Source of the DNA: Oscillospiraceae bacterium
GTDB taxonomy: Bacteria; Bacillota; Clostridia; Oscillospirales; Oscillospiraceae
Assembly: GCA_015067525.1 (NCBI GenBank)
Contig: SVMH01000004.1
Span: 1 to 64,000, forward strand
DNA: 64,000 nt
Direction: 5' to 3'
The notes beneath the pieces were generated by a model, which saw nothing but the letters and a program-made list of their open reading frames with translations, made no database searches and was not told the origin of the DNA. Numbering within the stretch: position 1 is the first letter of the stretch; the number at the start of each line of letters is the position of its first letter. A program made the position numbers and the translations under genes. Below are positions 15,946-24,698 of this stretch, in pieces.

Positions 15946-17058
15946 ATGTTTGCACAACTCGGTTATTACATCTGCATGCCGTTTGCCTGGCTGACGCGTC
16001 TTTTCTACACGCTCACCGGCTCTTACGGTGTTGCTCTGATCCTCTTCACCCTGGTGGTGAAGCTGGTGATGCTGCCCTTCCAGCTCAAGAGCAAGAAGAG
16101 CATGCTGCGCATGAACCGCATGTCCGGCAAGATGAAGGAGATCCAGACCCGCTACGCCAATAATAAGGAGCGTCAGCAGCAGGAGATCGCCGACCTCTAC
16201 GCCCGTGAGGGTGTCAACCCCATGTCCGGCTGCCTGTGGAGCTTCCTGCCCTTCCCCATTCTGATCGCCCTTTATAACATCATCCGTTACCCCCTGCACT
16301 ACTTCATGACCATCCCCAAGGATGTCATCGAGAAGATCAGCGCCGCGGCCCAGAAAATGGGCTATACCCCTGCCACCGGTGCCCAGCAGGCTGCTTATGA
16401 AGAGATCAACCTGGCCAAATTTGTCCACGAGCATTGGGCCGATTTCGAAGGTAAGTTTGAAGGCCTCATCGATCTGGACTATCAGTTCCTGGGTATGGAC
16501 CTGACGGCTGTTGCCCAGACCAAGTTCGGTGAGATCATGACCGGCGGCTGGCCTGTCATCGGTCTGCTGCTGCTGCCTGTGATCGCCACGGCCATCCAGT
16601 TCCTGATGACCCGCGTCACCATGAAGACCAGCGGCAGCACCGAGATGAACGGCTCCAGCAAGATGATGCTGTGGATGATGCCCCTGATGACGCTGTGGAT
16701 GGGCTATGCTCTGCCCGCCGCTCTGTGCGTGTACTGGATCGCCCAGTCCGCCTTCTCCCTGCTGCAGGAGCTGACCCTCAACAAGTATTTCAACAAGATC
16801 CTCGACCGCGAGGAGACCGATAAGGAGCGCGCCAAGCGTGAGGCCCGCTACGCCAAGTATGAAAAGCAGAAGGAGCTGATGGCTCAGCAGCAGGCCCAGA
16901 CCAAGGGCGGCAGCAAGAACACCAGCACTTCCAAGAAAAAGCAGCAGCAGTACAAGGCCAGCGAGAAGAAGCAGGCCGGTACCAATGAAAACGGCCGTCT
17001 GGGCAACCGTCCCTACGCCCGTGGCCGCGCCTACAGCGAGGATCATTACGCTGACTGA
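15946..17058 (+). CDS. yidC: Membrane protein insertase YidC/OxaA
   Basis: Inserts and folds membrane proteins, with or without Sec. The 370-residue protein has a short N-terminus of the Gram-positive type, a first core helix (about 25-45), the cytoplasmic coiled region with KMKEIQTRY, then FLPFPILIALYNIIRYP and two further C-terminal helices (about 205-225 and 240-275). The C-terminal about 75 residues are a basic Lys/Gln/Ala-rich tail, as in paralogues that contact ribosomes. GGAGG precedes the ATG. Confidence 0.93.
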   Translation: MFAQLGYYICMPFAWLTRLFYTLTGSYGVALILFTLVVKLVMLPFQLKSKKSMLRMNRMSGKMKEIQTRYANNKERQQQEIADLYAREGVNPMSGCLWSFLPFPILIALYNIIRYPLHYFMTIPKDVIEKISAAAQKMGYTPATGAQQAAYEEINLAKFVHEHWADFEGKFEGLIDLDYQFLGMDLTAVAQTKFGEIMTGGWPVIGLLLLPVIATAIQFLMTRVTMKTSGSTEMNGSSKMMLWMMPLMTLWMGYALPAALCVYWIAQSAFSLLQELTLNKYFNKILDREETDKERAKREARYAKYEKQKELMAQQQAQTKGGSKNTSTSKKKQQQYKASEKKQAGTNENGRLGNRPYARGRAYSEDHYAD

Positions 17059-17076
17059 TCATAAGGAGTTTTGTCT

Positions 17077-17892
17077 ATGAGTTATATTGATGTAACGGGC
17101 AAGACCGAAGACGAAGCCATCCGCAAGGCACTTGCCCAGCTGGGCATGGACCGTGACGATGTCTCCGTGGAGATCCTGGAGCGCGCCAAAAGCGGTTTTC
17201 TGGGCCTGGGCGGCAATCCTGCCCGCGTCCGCGTCACCTATGCCGATCCTGAAGAGGAAGCGGCTGCGTCTGTAACGGAGATCCCTGCTGCCGAGCCTGC
17301 CAAGAAGCAGGAAAAGAAGCAGGAAAAGAAGCCCGAGAAAAAGGCGGAGAAGAAGGCTGAAAAGCCCGCCGCCAAGCAGGAAGTCAAGGCAGAGGAAAAG
17401 GTGGAGACCGTTGATGACGGCATCTGCACCGATGCCAACGCCGCGCGCATCTGCGCCTTCCTGGAAGGTCTGCTGGAACATCTGGACAGCAAGGCCGAGA
17501 TCAAGGTCTACGAGGCTGAGAAGGGCCGCTATAAGGTCATTCTGGAAGGCCAGAAGCTGGGCGCCCTCATCGGCCGCCGCGGTGAGACGTTGGACGCCAT
17601 CCAGCAGCTGACCAACTATGCTGTCAACAGCGGCAGCGAAAAGCGCATCCGCGTCCATGTGGACGCCGAGAACTACCGCGCCAAGCGCGAGCAGAGTCTG
17701 GAGGCTCTGGCCGCCAAGGTGGCTGCCAAGGTGGTCAAGTACCGCCGCAGCGTGACGCTGGAGCCCATGAACGCCTATGAGCGTCATGTGATCCACTCCG
17801 CCCTGCAGGAAGTGGCGGGTGTCACCACCTATTCCATCGGTACCGAGCCTAACCGCCGCGTTGTGGTCTCTTACGATCGGGATAAGCGCTGA
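17077..17892 (+). CDS. jag: Jag/KhpB RNA-binding protein (Jag-N, KH and R3H domains)
   Basis: 271 residues. The N-terminal Jag-N domain (YIDVTGKTEDEAIRKAL ... KSGFLGLGG) is followed by a Lys/Glu/Ala-rich linker (about 65-110), a KH domain with IGRRGETLDAIQ, and a C-terminal R3H domain with NAYERHVIHSAL. Known as KhpB/EloR, which binds RNA and affects cell elongation in streptococci. The ATG at 17077 was preferred to an upstream TTG at 17071 because AAGGAG lies 8 nt before it. Confidence 0.92.
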   Translation: MSYIDVTGKTEDEAIRKALAQLGMDRDDVSVEILERAKSGFLGLGGNPARVRVTYADPEEEAAASVTEIPAAEPAKKQEKKQEKKPEKKAEKKAEKPAAKQEVKAEEKVETVDDGICTDANAARICAFLEGLLEHLDSKAEIKVYEAEKGRYKVILEGQKLGALIGRRGETLDAIQQLTNYAVNSGSEKRIRVHVDAENYRAKREQSLEALAAKVAAKVVKYRRSVTLEPMNAYERHVIHSALQEVAGVTTYSIGTEPNRRVVVSYDRDKR

Positions 17893-17911
17893 AAAGCCCA
17901 ATTAAGAAAAA

Positions 17912-17940
17912 AGCCGGGAATTTCCCGGCTTTTTCTTTTT
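17912..17940 (+). terminator. intrinsic terminator after jag
   Basis: AAGCCGGGAA/TTTCCCGGCTT stem followed by a T-rich run; it ends the rpmH-jag cluster. Confidence 0.9.
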
Positions 17941-17956
17941 TCTGCGGAAAAGACTT

Positions 17957-17985
17957 TTGCATATATTGCGCGGATATAGTACAAT
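17957..17985 (+). promoter_or_regulatory. sigma-A promoter of buk
   Basis: TTGCAT (17957-17962), 17 bp, TACAAT (17980-17985); 33 bp before the butyrate kinase start. Confidence 0.7.
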
Positions 17986-18018
17986 AGAGAAAAAGGAAAA
18001 TAAAGGAGGAATTTTTCC

Positions 18019-19083
18019 ATGTCCTACGAAATTCTGGTCATCAACCCCGGATCCACTTCCACCAAGATCGGTGTCTTTACCGACGAGAAACTTCTCTTTG
18101 ATGTGACGCTGCGCCACAGCGCTGAGGAGCTGGCGCCCTATGCCACCATTGCCGATCAGAAGGATTTCCGTAAGGCGTTGGTACTCAATGCCCTGAAGGT
18201 AAAAGAATATGACGCTAAAAACCTGAGCGCCGTGTCTGCCCGCGGCGGTCTGGTGGCTCCCATCCCCGGCGGCACGTACGCCGTCAACGACCGTCTGTTG
18301 GCCGACTGCGCCATGGGCGTGCAGGGTCAGCACGCCTCCAACCTGGGCGCTCTGATCGCCCACGAGATCGGTGAAGAGCTGGGCATTCCCGCCTTTGTGG
18401 TGGATCCCCCCGTGGTGGATGAGCTGAGCGATGTGGCCCGCTTCTCCGGCCACCCCGCCATTGTCCGCGCCAGTAAGTTCCACGCCCTGAATCAGAAGGC
18501 GGTGGCCAAACGCTACGCCAAGGAGTGCGGCAAGCCCTATGAGGAGCTGAACCTCATCGTCTGCCATATGGGCGGCGGTGTCAGCGTGGGCGCCCACGAC
18601 CACGGTAAGATCGTGGATACCCAGAACGCCCTGGACGGCGACGGCCCCTTCTCCCCCGAGCGCAGCGGCTCTCTGCCCGCCGGTCAGCTGGTGGAGCTGT
18701 GCTTCAGCGGCGACTATACCAAGGCCGAGGTGAAAAAGCTGCTGTCCGGCCGCGGCGGCGTCATGGCTTATACCGGCACCACCAACATGATCGAGGTGAC
18801 GGAAAAGGCCAAGGTGGATGAGTATACCGCCCGCGTGCTGGCGGCCTTCCACTATCAGATCGCCAAGGAGATCGGTGCCATGGCCGCGGCGCTCAGCGGC
18901 AAGGTGGATCAGATCATTCTCACCGGCGGCATCGCCTACGGTAAGGAGACCGTGGCCGCCCTCCGCGAAAAGGTGGAGTGGATCGCCCCCATCACCGTCT
19001 ATCCCGGCGAGGACGAGCTGCTGGCCCTGACCCAGGGTGCCCTGCGTGTGCTCACCGGCGAAGAAGAAGCTAAGGTCTATTGA
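18019..19083 (+). CDS. buk: Butyrate kinase
   Basis: Converts butyryl-phosphate and ADP to butyrate and ATP, the last step of one butyrate route. The 354-residue ASKHA-fold protein has the phosphate-binding [12 protein letters not shown] (about 9-20), [15 protein letters not shown] (about 187-201), and the adenosine motif ILTGGIAYG. The length and the NPGSTSTK variant separate it from acetate kinase (encoded at 23351, with NCGSSSLKY). No phosphotransbutyrylase gene is adjacent. Preceded by AAAGGAGG 8 nt upstream; it has its own promoter and terminator. Confidence 0.94.
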   Translation: MSYEILVINPGSTSTKIGVFTDEKLLFDVTLRHSAEELAPYATIADQKDFRKALVLNALKVKEYDAKNLSAVSARGGLVAPIPGGTYAVNDRLLADCAMGVQGQHASNLGALIAHEIGEELGIPAFVVDPPVVDELSDVARFSGHPAIVRASKFHALNQKAVAKRYAKECGKPYEELNLIVCHMGGGVSVGAHDHGKIVDTQNALDGDGPFSPERSGSLPAGQLVELCFSGDYTKAEVKKLLSGRGGVMAYTGTTNMIEVTEKAKVDEYTARVLAAFHYQIAKEIGAMAAALSGKVDQIILTGGIAYGKETVAALREKVEWIAPITVYPGEDELLALTQGALRVLTGEEEAKVY

Positions 19084-19096
19084 TGAAAAGATAAAA

Positions 19097-19121
19097 GAAA
19101 GCCGCCCATCGGGCGGCTTTC
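19097..19121. terminator. bidirectional terminator between buk and the XRE regulator
   Basis: An 11-bp stem GAAAGCCGCCC/GGGCGGCTTTC with an ATC loop, T-rich on the plus side and A-rich on the other, between convergent genes. Confidence 0.85.
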
Positions 19122-19126
19122 ACATT

Positions 19127-19840
19127 TTATACGGGATATTCCCTGCTTTTACGTTTTTTCTTTACCGCTTCCAGAATAATGCCTGCGATAACGGCTAAAA
19201 GCAATATCATCCCCCAGATGAGCCAGCCGTAGTGGGTATTTCCTGTGGCGGCGCCTTCAGGGTAAGGGCCGAAGAGCATACCAAAGACGATGCCGAGGAA
19301 AAAACCGCCGGTGGTCATGCGGGAGAGAAGAAATTTTCCACACAGGGCAAAGAGAAGAGATGCGGCCATCGAATACCAGAAAAGATGGCTGCTTAAGAGC
19401 CAACCGTAGAGATAGCTGTGCTCTCCGGCGGGACGGACGGAGAAGAGCCAGCCCTTGAAGCTGCTCTGCGACAGGTCACACCAAAGAATACGGCCAACAA
19501 GATAAATGAGAAGATAGGCCAGCAGAGCAAAAAGAGCTTCCCGCAGGCGAGCCTTGCGCTGTGCTGCACGCAGGGCGGCCTTTTGTTCCTGTTCCAGCTT
19601 GTAGAGGTAGTAGATCTGTTCGGCCGGTGTAGGGCTGCCCTGCTTCTCTTCGGAGAGAAGAAAATCCACCGTAGTGCCCAGAATTTCTGCCAGACGGAAG
19701 AGATTTTCTGTGCTGGGAGCGGACTGGCCCGTCTCCCACTTGGTCACTGCCTGACGGCTGACACCCACCAGCTCGGCCACCTTTTCCTGCGACAGACCGG
19801 CACTCTGCCGGCAATTTTTGATTCGATCAGATAATGCCAC
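19127..19840 (-). CDS. XRE-family regulator with C-terminal membrane helices
   Basis: 237 residues. An N-terminal helix-turn-helix (LSDRIKNCRQSAGLSQEKVAELVGVSRQAVTKWE, about 3-36) continues into NLFRLAEILGTTVDFLL. A short coiled linker and about four hydrophobic helices then fill the C-terminal half (about 108-235). The GTG start at 19840 is preceded by AAAGGAGG; a longer frame to 19897 lacks a site. Membrane-tethered XRE proteins are known in Bacillota but their signals mostly are not. Nothing here identifies the target genes. Confidence 0.85.
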   Translation of the reverse strand: MALSDRIKNCRQSAGLSQEKVAELVGVSRQAVTKWETGQSAPSTENLFRLAEILGTTVDFLLSEEKQGSPTPAEQIYYLYKLEQEQKAALRAAQRKARLREALFALLAYLLIYLVGRILWCDLSQSSFKGWLFSVRPAGEHSYLYGWLLSSHLFWYSMAASLLFALCGKFLLSRMTTGGFFLGIVFGMLFGPYPEGAATGNTHYGWLIWGMILLLAVIAGIILEAVKKKRKSREYPV

Positions 19841-19926
19841 AGTCAGCACCTCCTTTGTGGCTCCATCATAGCAAAAAAGATGCGGCTTTTCCACCAACTA
19901 TTTGGAAACTATCGGTTGCGGGAGAT

Positions 19927-19964
19927 AAAAAAACCGATGCCGTTTTTACGGCATCGGTTTTTTT
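19927..19964. terminator. intrinsic terminator after metG (bidirectional)
   Basis: A 16-bp stem (AAAAAAACCGATGCCG and its complement) with a TTTTTA loop; A/T tails make it active in both directions. Confidence 0.88.
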
Positions 19965-19979
19965 GTTTATGCAAAGTTC

Positions 19980-21956
19980 TCAGCACAGCTTGGCGCCGGC
20001 GGGGATAGCATCATCCACCATGATGAGGTGCAGCTTCTCCTCGCCCTTTTCCTTGTGGACGGCGGAGATCAGCATACCGCAGCTCTCCTGACCCATCATC
20101 TTGCGGGGGGGCAGGTTGATGATGGCCACCAGCGTCTTGCCCACGAGATCCTCGGGCTTGTACCACTTGGCGATACCGGAGAGGATCTGGCGGTCGGTGC
20201 CGCTGCCGTCGTCGAGGGTGAACTTGAGGAGCTTGTCGCTCTTCTTCACGTTGGTGCAGGCCTTGACCTTCACAGCGCGGAAATCGCTCTTGCAGAAGGT
20301 GTCGAAATCCACATTCTCAGCGGCGAAGGGCTCGATCTCCAGAGGAGGCAGAGCAGCCTTACGGGCGGCCTCGGCGGCAGCTTCCAGCTCGGCCAAAGCC
20401 TTGTCCATATCGATACGGGGGAAGAGGTTGTCGCCCTTGGTGATGGGGGCGGTCTCACTCAGGCTGCCCCATACAGCGGCGCTGTCCCAGCTCTGGGCGG
20501 CCTCATCGGCGCCGATCTGGGCAAAGAGCTGGGTCATGCTATCGGGCATGAAGGGGATCAGCAGGATGCCGCAGATGCGGGCGGTCTCCAGCAGGTTGTA
20601 CAGGACGTGGGCCAGACGGGCGCCGTTGGCCTCCATATCCTTGGCCAGAGCCCAGGGAGCGGTTTCGTCGATATACTTGTTGGCGCGCTGGATGACCTTG
20701 AACACATCGGCCAGAGCCGTATGGGGCGCGCAGGCCTCCATATCCTTCTCATAGGTGTTGCGCAGGGCAGAAGCCATGGCGATGAGGTCACTGTCGCAGT
20801 CCTGAGGAGCGGCGGGTGCCTTGCAGCCGGCGGGCAGAGCGCCGCCGAAGTACTTATTCACCATGGCGGTGGTGCGGCTGAGGAGGTTGCCCAGGTCGTT
20901 GGCAAGGTCGGTGTTGATGGTCTGGATCAGCAGCTCGTTGGAGAAGTTGCCGTCGGAGCCGAAGGGGAAGGTGCGCATCAGGAAGAAGCGCAGGGCATCC
21001 ACGCCGAACTTTTCAGCCAGAATATAGGGATCCACCACGTTGCCCTTGGACTTACTCATCTTACCGCCGTCCAGCAGCAGCCAGCCGTGACCGAACACGT
21101 GCTTGGGCAGGGGCTCATTCATGCTCATGAGCATGGCGGGCCAGATGATGGAGTGGAAGCGGACGATCTCCTTGCCCACGAAGTGGTAGTCAGCGGGCCA
21201 GTAGTGATCGTAGTCGTTGTACTTATCATTGAGGTAGCCAAGAGCGGTGATGTAGTTGCTCAGGGCGTCCACCCACACATACACCACGTGGCCGGGGTCG
21301 AAGTCCACCGGCACGCCCCAGGTGAAGCTGGTGCGGGAAACGCACAGGTCCTCAAGGCCCGGCTTGATGAAGTTGTTGACCATTTCATTGACGCGGCTGC
21401 GGGGCTGCAGGAAATCGGTATCCTCCAGCAGGTGCTGCACGCGGTCAGCGTACTTGCTCAGACGGAAGAAGTAAGCCTCCTCCTCGGCGTCCTCAACAGG
21501 GCGGCCGCAGTCGGGGCACTTGCCGTCCACCAGCTGGCTCTCGGTCCAGAAGCTCTCGCAGGGCTTGCAGTACTTGCCCTTGTAGGAGCCCTTGTAGATG
21601 TCGCCGTTGTCGTACATCTTGCGGAAGATCTTCTGAATAGCGGCAACATGATAATCATCGGTGGTGCGGATGAAGCGGTCGTTGGAAATGTTCATCAGCT
21701 TCCACAGGTCCAGAATACCGCCTTCGCCTTCCACGATATTGTCCACAAACTGCTGGGGGGTCACGCCGGCGGCGGTGGCCTTGTCCTCGATCTTCTGGCC
21801 GTGCTCGTCGGTGCCGGTGAGGAACATGACGTCGCAGCCGGTCAGGCGCTTATAGCGTGCCATGGCGTCGGTGGCCACGGTGCAGTAGGTGTGGCCGATG
21901 TGCAGCTTGTCGGAGGGATAGTAAATGGGGGTGGTGATGTAGAATTTCTTGCTCAT
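19980..21956 (-). CDS. metG: Methionyl-tRNA synthetase
   Basis: Charges tRNA-Met and initiator tRNA. The 658-residue protein has the HIGH motif as HIGHTY near residue 20, a zinc knuckle (CKPCESFW ... CPDCGRPV), the KMSKSKGN catalytic loop, the anticodon-binding domain, and a C-terminal tRNA-binding OB domain (FDTFCKSDFRAVKV onward). The start at 21956 gives MSKKFYITTPIYYPS; upstream in-frame codons belong to the leader. Controlled by a T-box leader (22030-22290). Confidence 0.97.
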   Translation of the reverse strand: MSKKFYITTPIYYPSDKLHIGHTYCTVATDAMARYKRLTGCDVMFLTGTDEHGQKIEDKATAAGVTPQQFVDNIVEGEGGILDLWKLMNISNDRFIRTTDDYHVAAIQKIFRKMYDNGDIYKGSYKGKYCKPCESFWTESQLVDGKCPDCGRPVEDAEEEAYFFRLSKYADRVQHLLEDTDFLQPRSRVNEMVNNFIKPGLEDLCVSRTSFTWGVPVDFDPGHVVYVWVDALSNYITALGYLNDKYNDYDHYWPADYHFVGKEIVRFHSIIWPAMLMSMNEPLPKHVFGHGWLLLDGGKMSKSKGNVVDPYILAEKFGVDALRFFLMRTFPFGSDGNFSNELLIQTINTDLANDLGNLLSRTTAMVNKYFGGALPAGCKAPAAPQDCDSDLIAMASALRNTYEKDMEACAPHTALADVFKVIQRANKYIDETAPWALAKDMEANGARLAHVLYNLLETARICGILLIPFMPDSMTQLFAQIGADEAAQSWDSAAVWGSLSETAPITKGDNLFPRIDMDKALAELEAAAEAARKAALPPLEIEPFAAENVDFDTFCKSDFRAVKVKACTNVKKSDKLLKFTLDDGSGTDRQILSGIAKWYKPEDLVGKTLVAIINLPPRKMMGQESCGMLISAVHKEKGEEKLHLIMVDDAIPAGAKLC

Positions 21957-22029
21957 GGGCTTATCTCCTTTTCCGCCGCGGCGAATGGAACCACGGCTTA
22001 AAATATTTTGTGGATAAAAACGGGCGGAT

Positions 22030-22290
22030 ATGCAACAAAAAACGCCCCTGACGAATGTCAAGGGCGACAAAAAGCCGCGGTACCACCTTGGTTCGCCGCC
22101 CGGGGACGGCCTCCTTCACGCTGTCACGGGCGTACCCGTCCCCACCTAAGATCACTCCTCAGCAGGGCGGCTCCGGGGCCATGTTCACCGGCGTTTCACG
22201 CGTCCGCTTTCACCTGACCGGACTCTCTTTCGGCGCTTTGCGCTGGCTACTCTTCCCATCACTGCCTTTTGCCATATTCACCAGAACAGA
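22030..22290 (-). promoter_or_regulatory. T-box riboswitch leader of metG
   Basis: On the minus strand the leader contains GAGTAG and AGAGAG elements of stem I, a GAACATGG segment whose ATG fits a Met specifier, and the conserved T-box core CCAAGGTGGTACCGCGG (complement at about 22073-22090). A terminator hairpin follows (GTCGCCC...GGGCGTTTTTT, about 22037-22068). Uncharged tRNA-Met should stabilise the antiterminator. This accounts for most of the 21957-22412 gap. Confidence 0.93.
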
Positions 22291-22412
22291 TTACCTTAAA
22301 ATGTGGGATTTGTCAATAAAGGGGTTGGCAAATTGTTGCAAAAGGCGCTTTCCTTTCCGGCGGTGTGTGGTATACTGAGGGCGAAAAATAAAAAACGAAA
22401 AGGAGCAACGAT

Positions 22413-23162
22413 ATGAAACTGGTTTCCTGGAACGTCAACGGCCTGCGTGCCGTGCTGGGCAAGGGCTTCCTTGATTATGTGGCCGCCGAAAATCCCGATG
22501 TCATCTGCCTGCAGGAGACGAAGCTGCAGCCGGAGCAGGCGGTATTTGATTTGGACGGCTACCACCGCTTTTTCAACTCCGCCGACAAAAAGGGCTACTC
22601 CGGCACCGCGATCCTGACAAAGGAGGCGCCCCTGTCCGTCACCTATGACTTCGGCGACGATATCCACCGTCACGAGGGGCGCATCATCACCGCCGAATAT
22701 CCCGACTTCTATCTGGTGTGCTGCTATACGCCCAACTCCCAGGACGGCCTCAAGCGCCTTGACTACCGTATGCAGTGGGAGAACGATCTGCGCGCCTACC
22801 TCAAGGAGCTGGACGCCGTCAAGCCGGTGGTCTACTGCGGCGATCTGAATGTGGCCCATGAGGAGATCGACATCAAAAACCCCAAAACCAACCGGAAAAA
22901 CGCCGGCTTTACGGATGAAGAGCGCGCGAAAATGACGGAGCTGCTCTCCTCCGGCTTTGCCGACACCTACCGCAGCCTCCACCCCGACAGGGTGGAGTAC
23001 TCCTGGTGGAGCTACCGCTTCAACGCCCGGGCCAACAACGCCGGCTGGCGCATCGACTATTTTGTGGTGTCCGAACGGCTGCTGCCTCGCGTTACTGAGG
23101 CGGCCATCCGCACGGAGGTAATGGGCAGCGACCACTGCCCCGTGGTGCTGGAGCTGGAGTGA
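22413..23162 (+). CDS. exoA: Exodeoxyribonuclease III / AP endonuclease
   Basis: Base-excision repair enzyme cutting at abasic sites, of the Mg-dependent EEP fold. The 249-residue protein has SWNVNGLRAV (4-13), CLQETKLQ, the SGTAILTK strand, GDLNVAHEEID, and the C-terminal WRIDYFVVSE ... GSDHCPVVLEL with the catalytic Asp-His. AAAGGAG precedes the ATG. A TATACT box with TGG in front (22371-22376) is its likely promoter. Confidence 0.95.
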   Translation: MKLVSWNVNGLRAVLGKGFLDYVAAENPDVICLQETKLQPEQAVFDLDGYHRFFNSADKKGYSGTAILTKEAPLSVTYDFGDDIHRHEGRIITAEYPDFYLVCCYTPNSQDGLKRLDYRMQWENDLRAYLKELDAVKPVVYCGDLNVAHEEIDIKNPKTNRKNAGFTDEERAKMTELLSSGFADTYRSLHPDRVEYSWWSYRFNARANNAGWRIDYFVVSERLLPRVTEAAIRTEVMGSDHCPVVLELE

Positions 23163-23173
23163 AACAGCAAGCC

Positions 23174-23204
23174 AACGTGCCGCAGCTTATGCTGCGGCAC
23201 GTTT
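23174..23204 (+). terminator. intrinsic terminator after exoA
   Basis: A 13-bp perfect stem AACGTGCCGCAGC and its complement with a TTAT loop, followed by a moderately T-rich tail. Confidence 0.8.
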
Positions 23205-23241
23205 CTTTGCGCCTTTTTGCCAGAACCTTCCGCGGCGGGGG

Positions 23242-23270
23242 TTGCAATTTCCCTGCGGACATAGTATACT
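23242..23270 (+). promoter_or_regulatory. sigma-A promoter of ackA
   Basis: TTGCAA (23242-23247), 17 bp, TATACT (23265-23270). The leader is then about 74 nt and includes AAAATCACATA (23314-23324), complementary to the invariant stretch of the three small RNAs. Confidence 0.68.
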
Positions 23271-23350
23271 GAATTTTAGCGGATTTCTCTGCATTTATTG
23301 TGAAAGTAATAACAAAATCACATAAAATAACAAACTGGAGGAGAAACATC

Positions 23351-24556
23351 ATGAAAGTTCTGGTTATCAACTGCGGCTCTTCTTCCCTGAAGTATCAGCT
23401 GATCGATATGGACGGCGAGAAGGTCCTGTGCAAGGGCCTGTGTGACCGTATCGGCATGGAAGGCAGCTGCATCATCCACAAGGTGGACGGCAGCAAGACC
23501 GAGGTCCTCACCCCCTTCCCCACCCACACCGAGGCTTTTGAGAAGGTCGTTGAGATGATGACTTCCGGCGCCGGCAAGGTGATCGACGATGTCAGCGAGA
23601 TTGGTGCCATCGGCCACCGCGGCGTGCACGGCGGCGAGAAGTTCCGCGAGAGCGCTCTGGTCACCGAGGAGCTGATCGCCACCTACGAGGAGCTGAGCTC
23701 CCTGGCTCCCCTGCACAACCCCGCCGGCGTGCTGGGTATGCGCGCTGCCCAGAAGGTGTTTGGCGACCTACCCAACGTCATGGTGTTCGACACTGCTTTC
23801 CATTCCACCATGCCTCCCAAGGCCTTCATGTACGGTGTGCCCTACGAGTACTATGAGAAGTTCGGCGTCCGCCGCTACGGCTTCCACGGCACCTCTCACC
23901 GCTATATCTCTCTGGCCGCTGCCGAGTATCTGGGCAAGGATCCTTCCGAGCTGAAGATCGTCACCTGCCATCTGGGCAACGGCTCCTCCATCGCCGCTGT
24001 GGACGGCGGCAAGGTGGTGGATACCTCCATGGGTATGACTCCTCTGGCCGGCCTGCTGATGGGCACCCGCGCCGGCGACATGGACCCCTCCATCCCCGGC
24101 TATCTGATGCAGCGCACCGGTAAGTCCGCCGCTGAGATCGACACCATCCTGAACAAGAAGTCCGGCCTGGCCGGCGTGTCCGGTGTGTCCAGCGACAAGC
24201 GCGACCTGGAGAACGCTGCCAACGAGGGCAACGAGCGTGCCATTCTGGCCAATGATATGCTCAACTACGAGATCAAGAAGTACATCGGTTCCTACGCTGC
24301 CGCCATGGGCGGTGTGGACTGCGTGATCTTCACCGGCGGTATCGGCGAGAACGACGCCATGCTGCGTGCCGCTGTCTGCGAGAACATGGAGTTCCTGGGC
24401 ATCGCCATCGACGCCGAGCGCAACAAGCTGCGCGGCATGGATATCAACGACATCAGCGCCGAGGGCGCCCGCGTCAAGGTGCTGGTCATCGCCACCGACG
24501 AGGAAATGATGATCGCCCGCGACACTCTGGCTATTGCCACTGCCGCTGCCAAGTAA
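23351..24556 (+). CDS. ackA: Acetate kinase
   Basis: Interconverts acetyl-phosphate plus ADP and acetate plus ATP. The 401-residue ASKHA protein has VINCGSSSLKYQLID (about 4-18), GHRGVHGG, the FDTAFH motif, GFHGTSHRYIS, CHLGNGSSIAAV and FTGGIGEND. The start at 23351 follows GGAGG; an upstream in-frame ATG at 23300 lies in the leader. Codon use is strongly biased, as expected for a highly expressed fermentation enzyme. No pta gene is adjacent. Confidence 0.97.
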   Translation: MKVLVINCGSSSLKYQLIDMDGEKVLCKGLCDRIGMEGSCIIHKVDGSKTEVLTPFPTHTEAFEKVVEMMTSGAGKVIDDVSEIGAIGHRGVHGGEKFRESALVTEELIATYEELSSLAPLHNPAGVLGMRAAQKVFGDLPNVMVFDTAFHSTMPPKAFMYGVPYEYYEKFGVRRYGFHGTSHRYISLAAAEYLGKDPSELKIVTCHLGNGSSIAAVDGGKVVDTSMGMTPLAGLLMGTRAGDMDPSIPGYLMQRTGKSAAEIDTILNKKSGLAGVSGVSSDKRDLENAANEGNERAILANDMLNYEIKKYIGSYAAAMGGVDCVIFTGGIGENDAMLRAAVCENMEFLGIAIDAERNKLRGMDINDISAEGARVKVLVIATDEEMMIARDTLAIATAAAK

Positions 24557-24572
24557 AAAATCCCGCATTGCC

Positions 24573-24610
24573 AAAGCCGCCGCTTCTCAGGAAGCGGCGG
24601 CTTTTCTTTT
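24573..24610 (+). terminator. intrinsic terminator after ackA
   Basis: A 14-bp stem AAAGCCGCCGCTTC and its complement with a TCAG loop, followed by a T-rich tail. Confidence 0.9.
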
Positions 24611-24621
24611 GGAAGGGGCTG

Positions 24622-24630
24622 TGGTATAAT
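24622..24630 (+). promoter_or_regulatory. extended -10 promoter of the MerR-RDD gene
   Basis: TGG-TATAAT at 24622-24630; no good -35, the upstream side being the ackA terminator tail. Confidence 0.45.
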
Positions 24631-24698
24631 GAAAAAAAACGCTTGACTGTCAGGCAGCTTGATGCCTTACCATAGCGGCAGAAAGGCAGGTGTGTACC

